A DNA stretch of 64,000 nucleotides from Symsagittifera roscoffensis. Lineage: Eukaryota > Xenacoelomorpha > Acoela > Convolutidae. The stretch is from the NCBI RefSeq assembly GCF_963678635.1, contig NC_087062.1, forward strand, positions 10,834,670 through 10,898,669, in the 5' to 3' direction. Shown here one piece after another: positions 63,770 through 64,000 of this stretch. The notes under the pieces are model-generated. The model worked only from the letters and a program-made list of their open reading frames with translations, did not search any database and was not told where the DNA came from. The translations under genes were made by a program, and so were the position numbers. Position 1 is the stretch's first letter, and every line of letters starts with the position of its first letter.

Positions 63770-64000
63770 ATGTGAAGACGTGTCAAGAACTAGTAGCAGA
63801 GGACAAAGTAGAAGCGAAGCTGGTGTTGATGAATGGCGAAAAGGAAGGTTCAGTCACTCTTCATTGCGACACTTCGAACTCTTTCGAAGACAATTTCGAG
63901 TGGAGGTTCAGTTTAGAGGGAGTCTCATTTGAAGCCATCTTCTACGCAGGCAGCCGACAGAACGATAAATTATACAGGGTGGGCTATGGGTCCAGTAGTG
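63770..64000 (+). CDS. Partial exon of an Ig-superfamily protein
   Basis: After the TTTCAG acceptor an open frame (first full codon at 63,772, two bases completing the previous codon) runs to the window edge, about 76 codons. It has V-type immunoglobulin character: GSVTLHCDTS places the first domain cysteine, and FEWRFS 12-15 residues later the core tryptophan. AIFYAGSRQNDKLYRVGYG follows as the C'/C'' region. The second cysteine (usually DxxxYxC) would lie beyond the window. The residues before it (KTCQELVAEDKVEAKLVLM) fit the first strands. Likely a secreted or cell-surface receptor or adhesion protein. The gene identity is unknown. Confidence 0.6.

Overview
The window is AT-rich, repeat-dense metazoan (invertebrate) DNA. 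The basis is a TLC/Lag1 membrane-protein gene, an intron acceptor followed by an Ig-like exon at the right edge, and BEL/Pao, Ty3/gypsy and hAT transposons. I cannot name the species. There is no bacterial, plastid or viral gene organisation.

Left part (1-33,270). One intact cellular gene is visible, an intronless TLC-domain (ceramide-synthase-like) gene at 7,212-8,081. The rest is non-coding DNA with transposon debris. I could delimit four hAT-type elements by terminal inverted repeats plus 8-bp target duplications (1,770-2,213; 9,386-9,596; 9,806-11,013; 16,275-16,400) and a fifth at 27,781-27,994. The 9,806 element keeps a BED zinc-finger protein but no transposase core. Other items are a near-perfect 58-bp inverted repeat (13,887-14,052), a 385-bp dispersed repeat (23,979 and 26,281), two tandem segmental duplications (29,137-31,010 and 31,105-31,754) and a 200-N gap inside the first of these.

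Right part (33,123-63,420) is a three-level nest. A degenerate hAT-type element is split by a BEL/Pao retrotransposon (33,275-63,336, + strand, 148-bp LTRs, 5-bp target duplication GGCTC). That is split between its RNase H and integrase regions by a giant Ty3/gypsy-like element (38,886-61,719, - strand, 22.8 kb, 887-bp LTRs). The BEL LTRs differ at about 7 of 148 positions and its pol carries several stops and frameshifts. The gypsy LTRs differ at only 2 of 887 positions, so the inner element is much younger.

The gypsy element is the most unusual object here. ORF1 (2,933 aa) is a complete Gag-PR-RT-RNaseH-IN polyprotein with a long acidic extension ending in a TARG1/OARD1-like macro domain. 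ORF2 (2,392 aa, a single in-frame TAA, then about 554 more codons in the same frame) is not an envelope. It carries a coiled coil, a canonical SGNH/GDSL hydrolase domain, a second degenerate SGNH-like domain, and about 1,900 residues I do not recognise. The whole element, coding and non-coding, is strewn with the hexamer CTCAAG/CTTGAG. Its leader has a roughly 42-copy 14-bp minisatellite, and its LTRs hold several short perfect hairpins.

The last 231 bases look like an internal exon of an Ig-superfamily gene that continues beyond the window.
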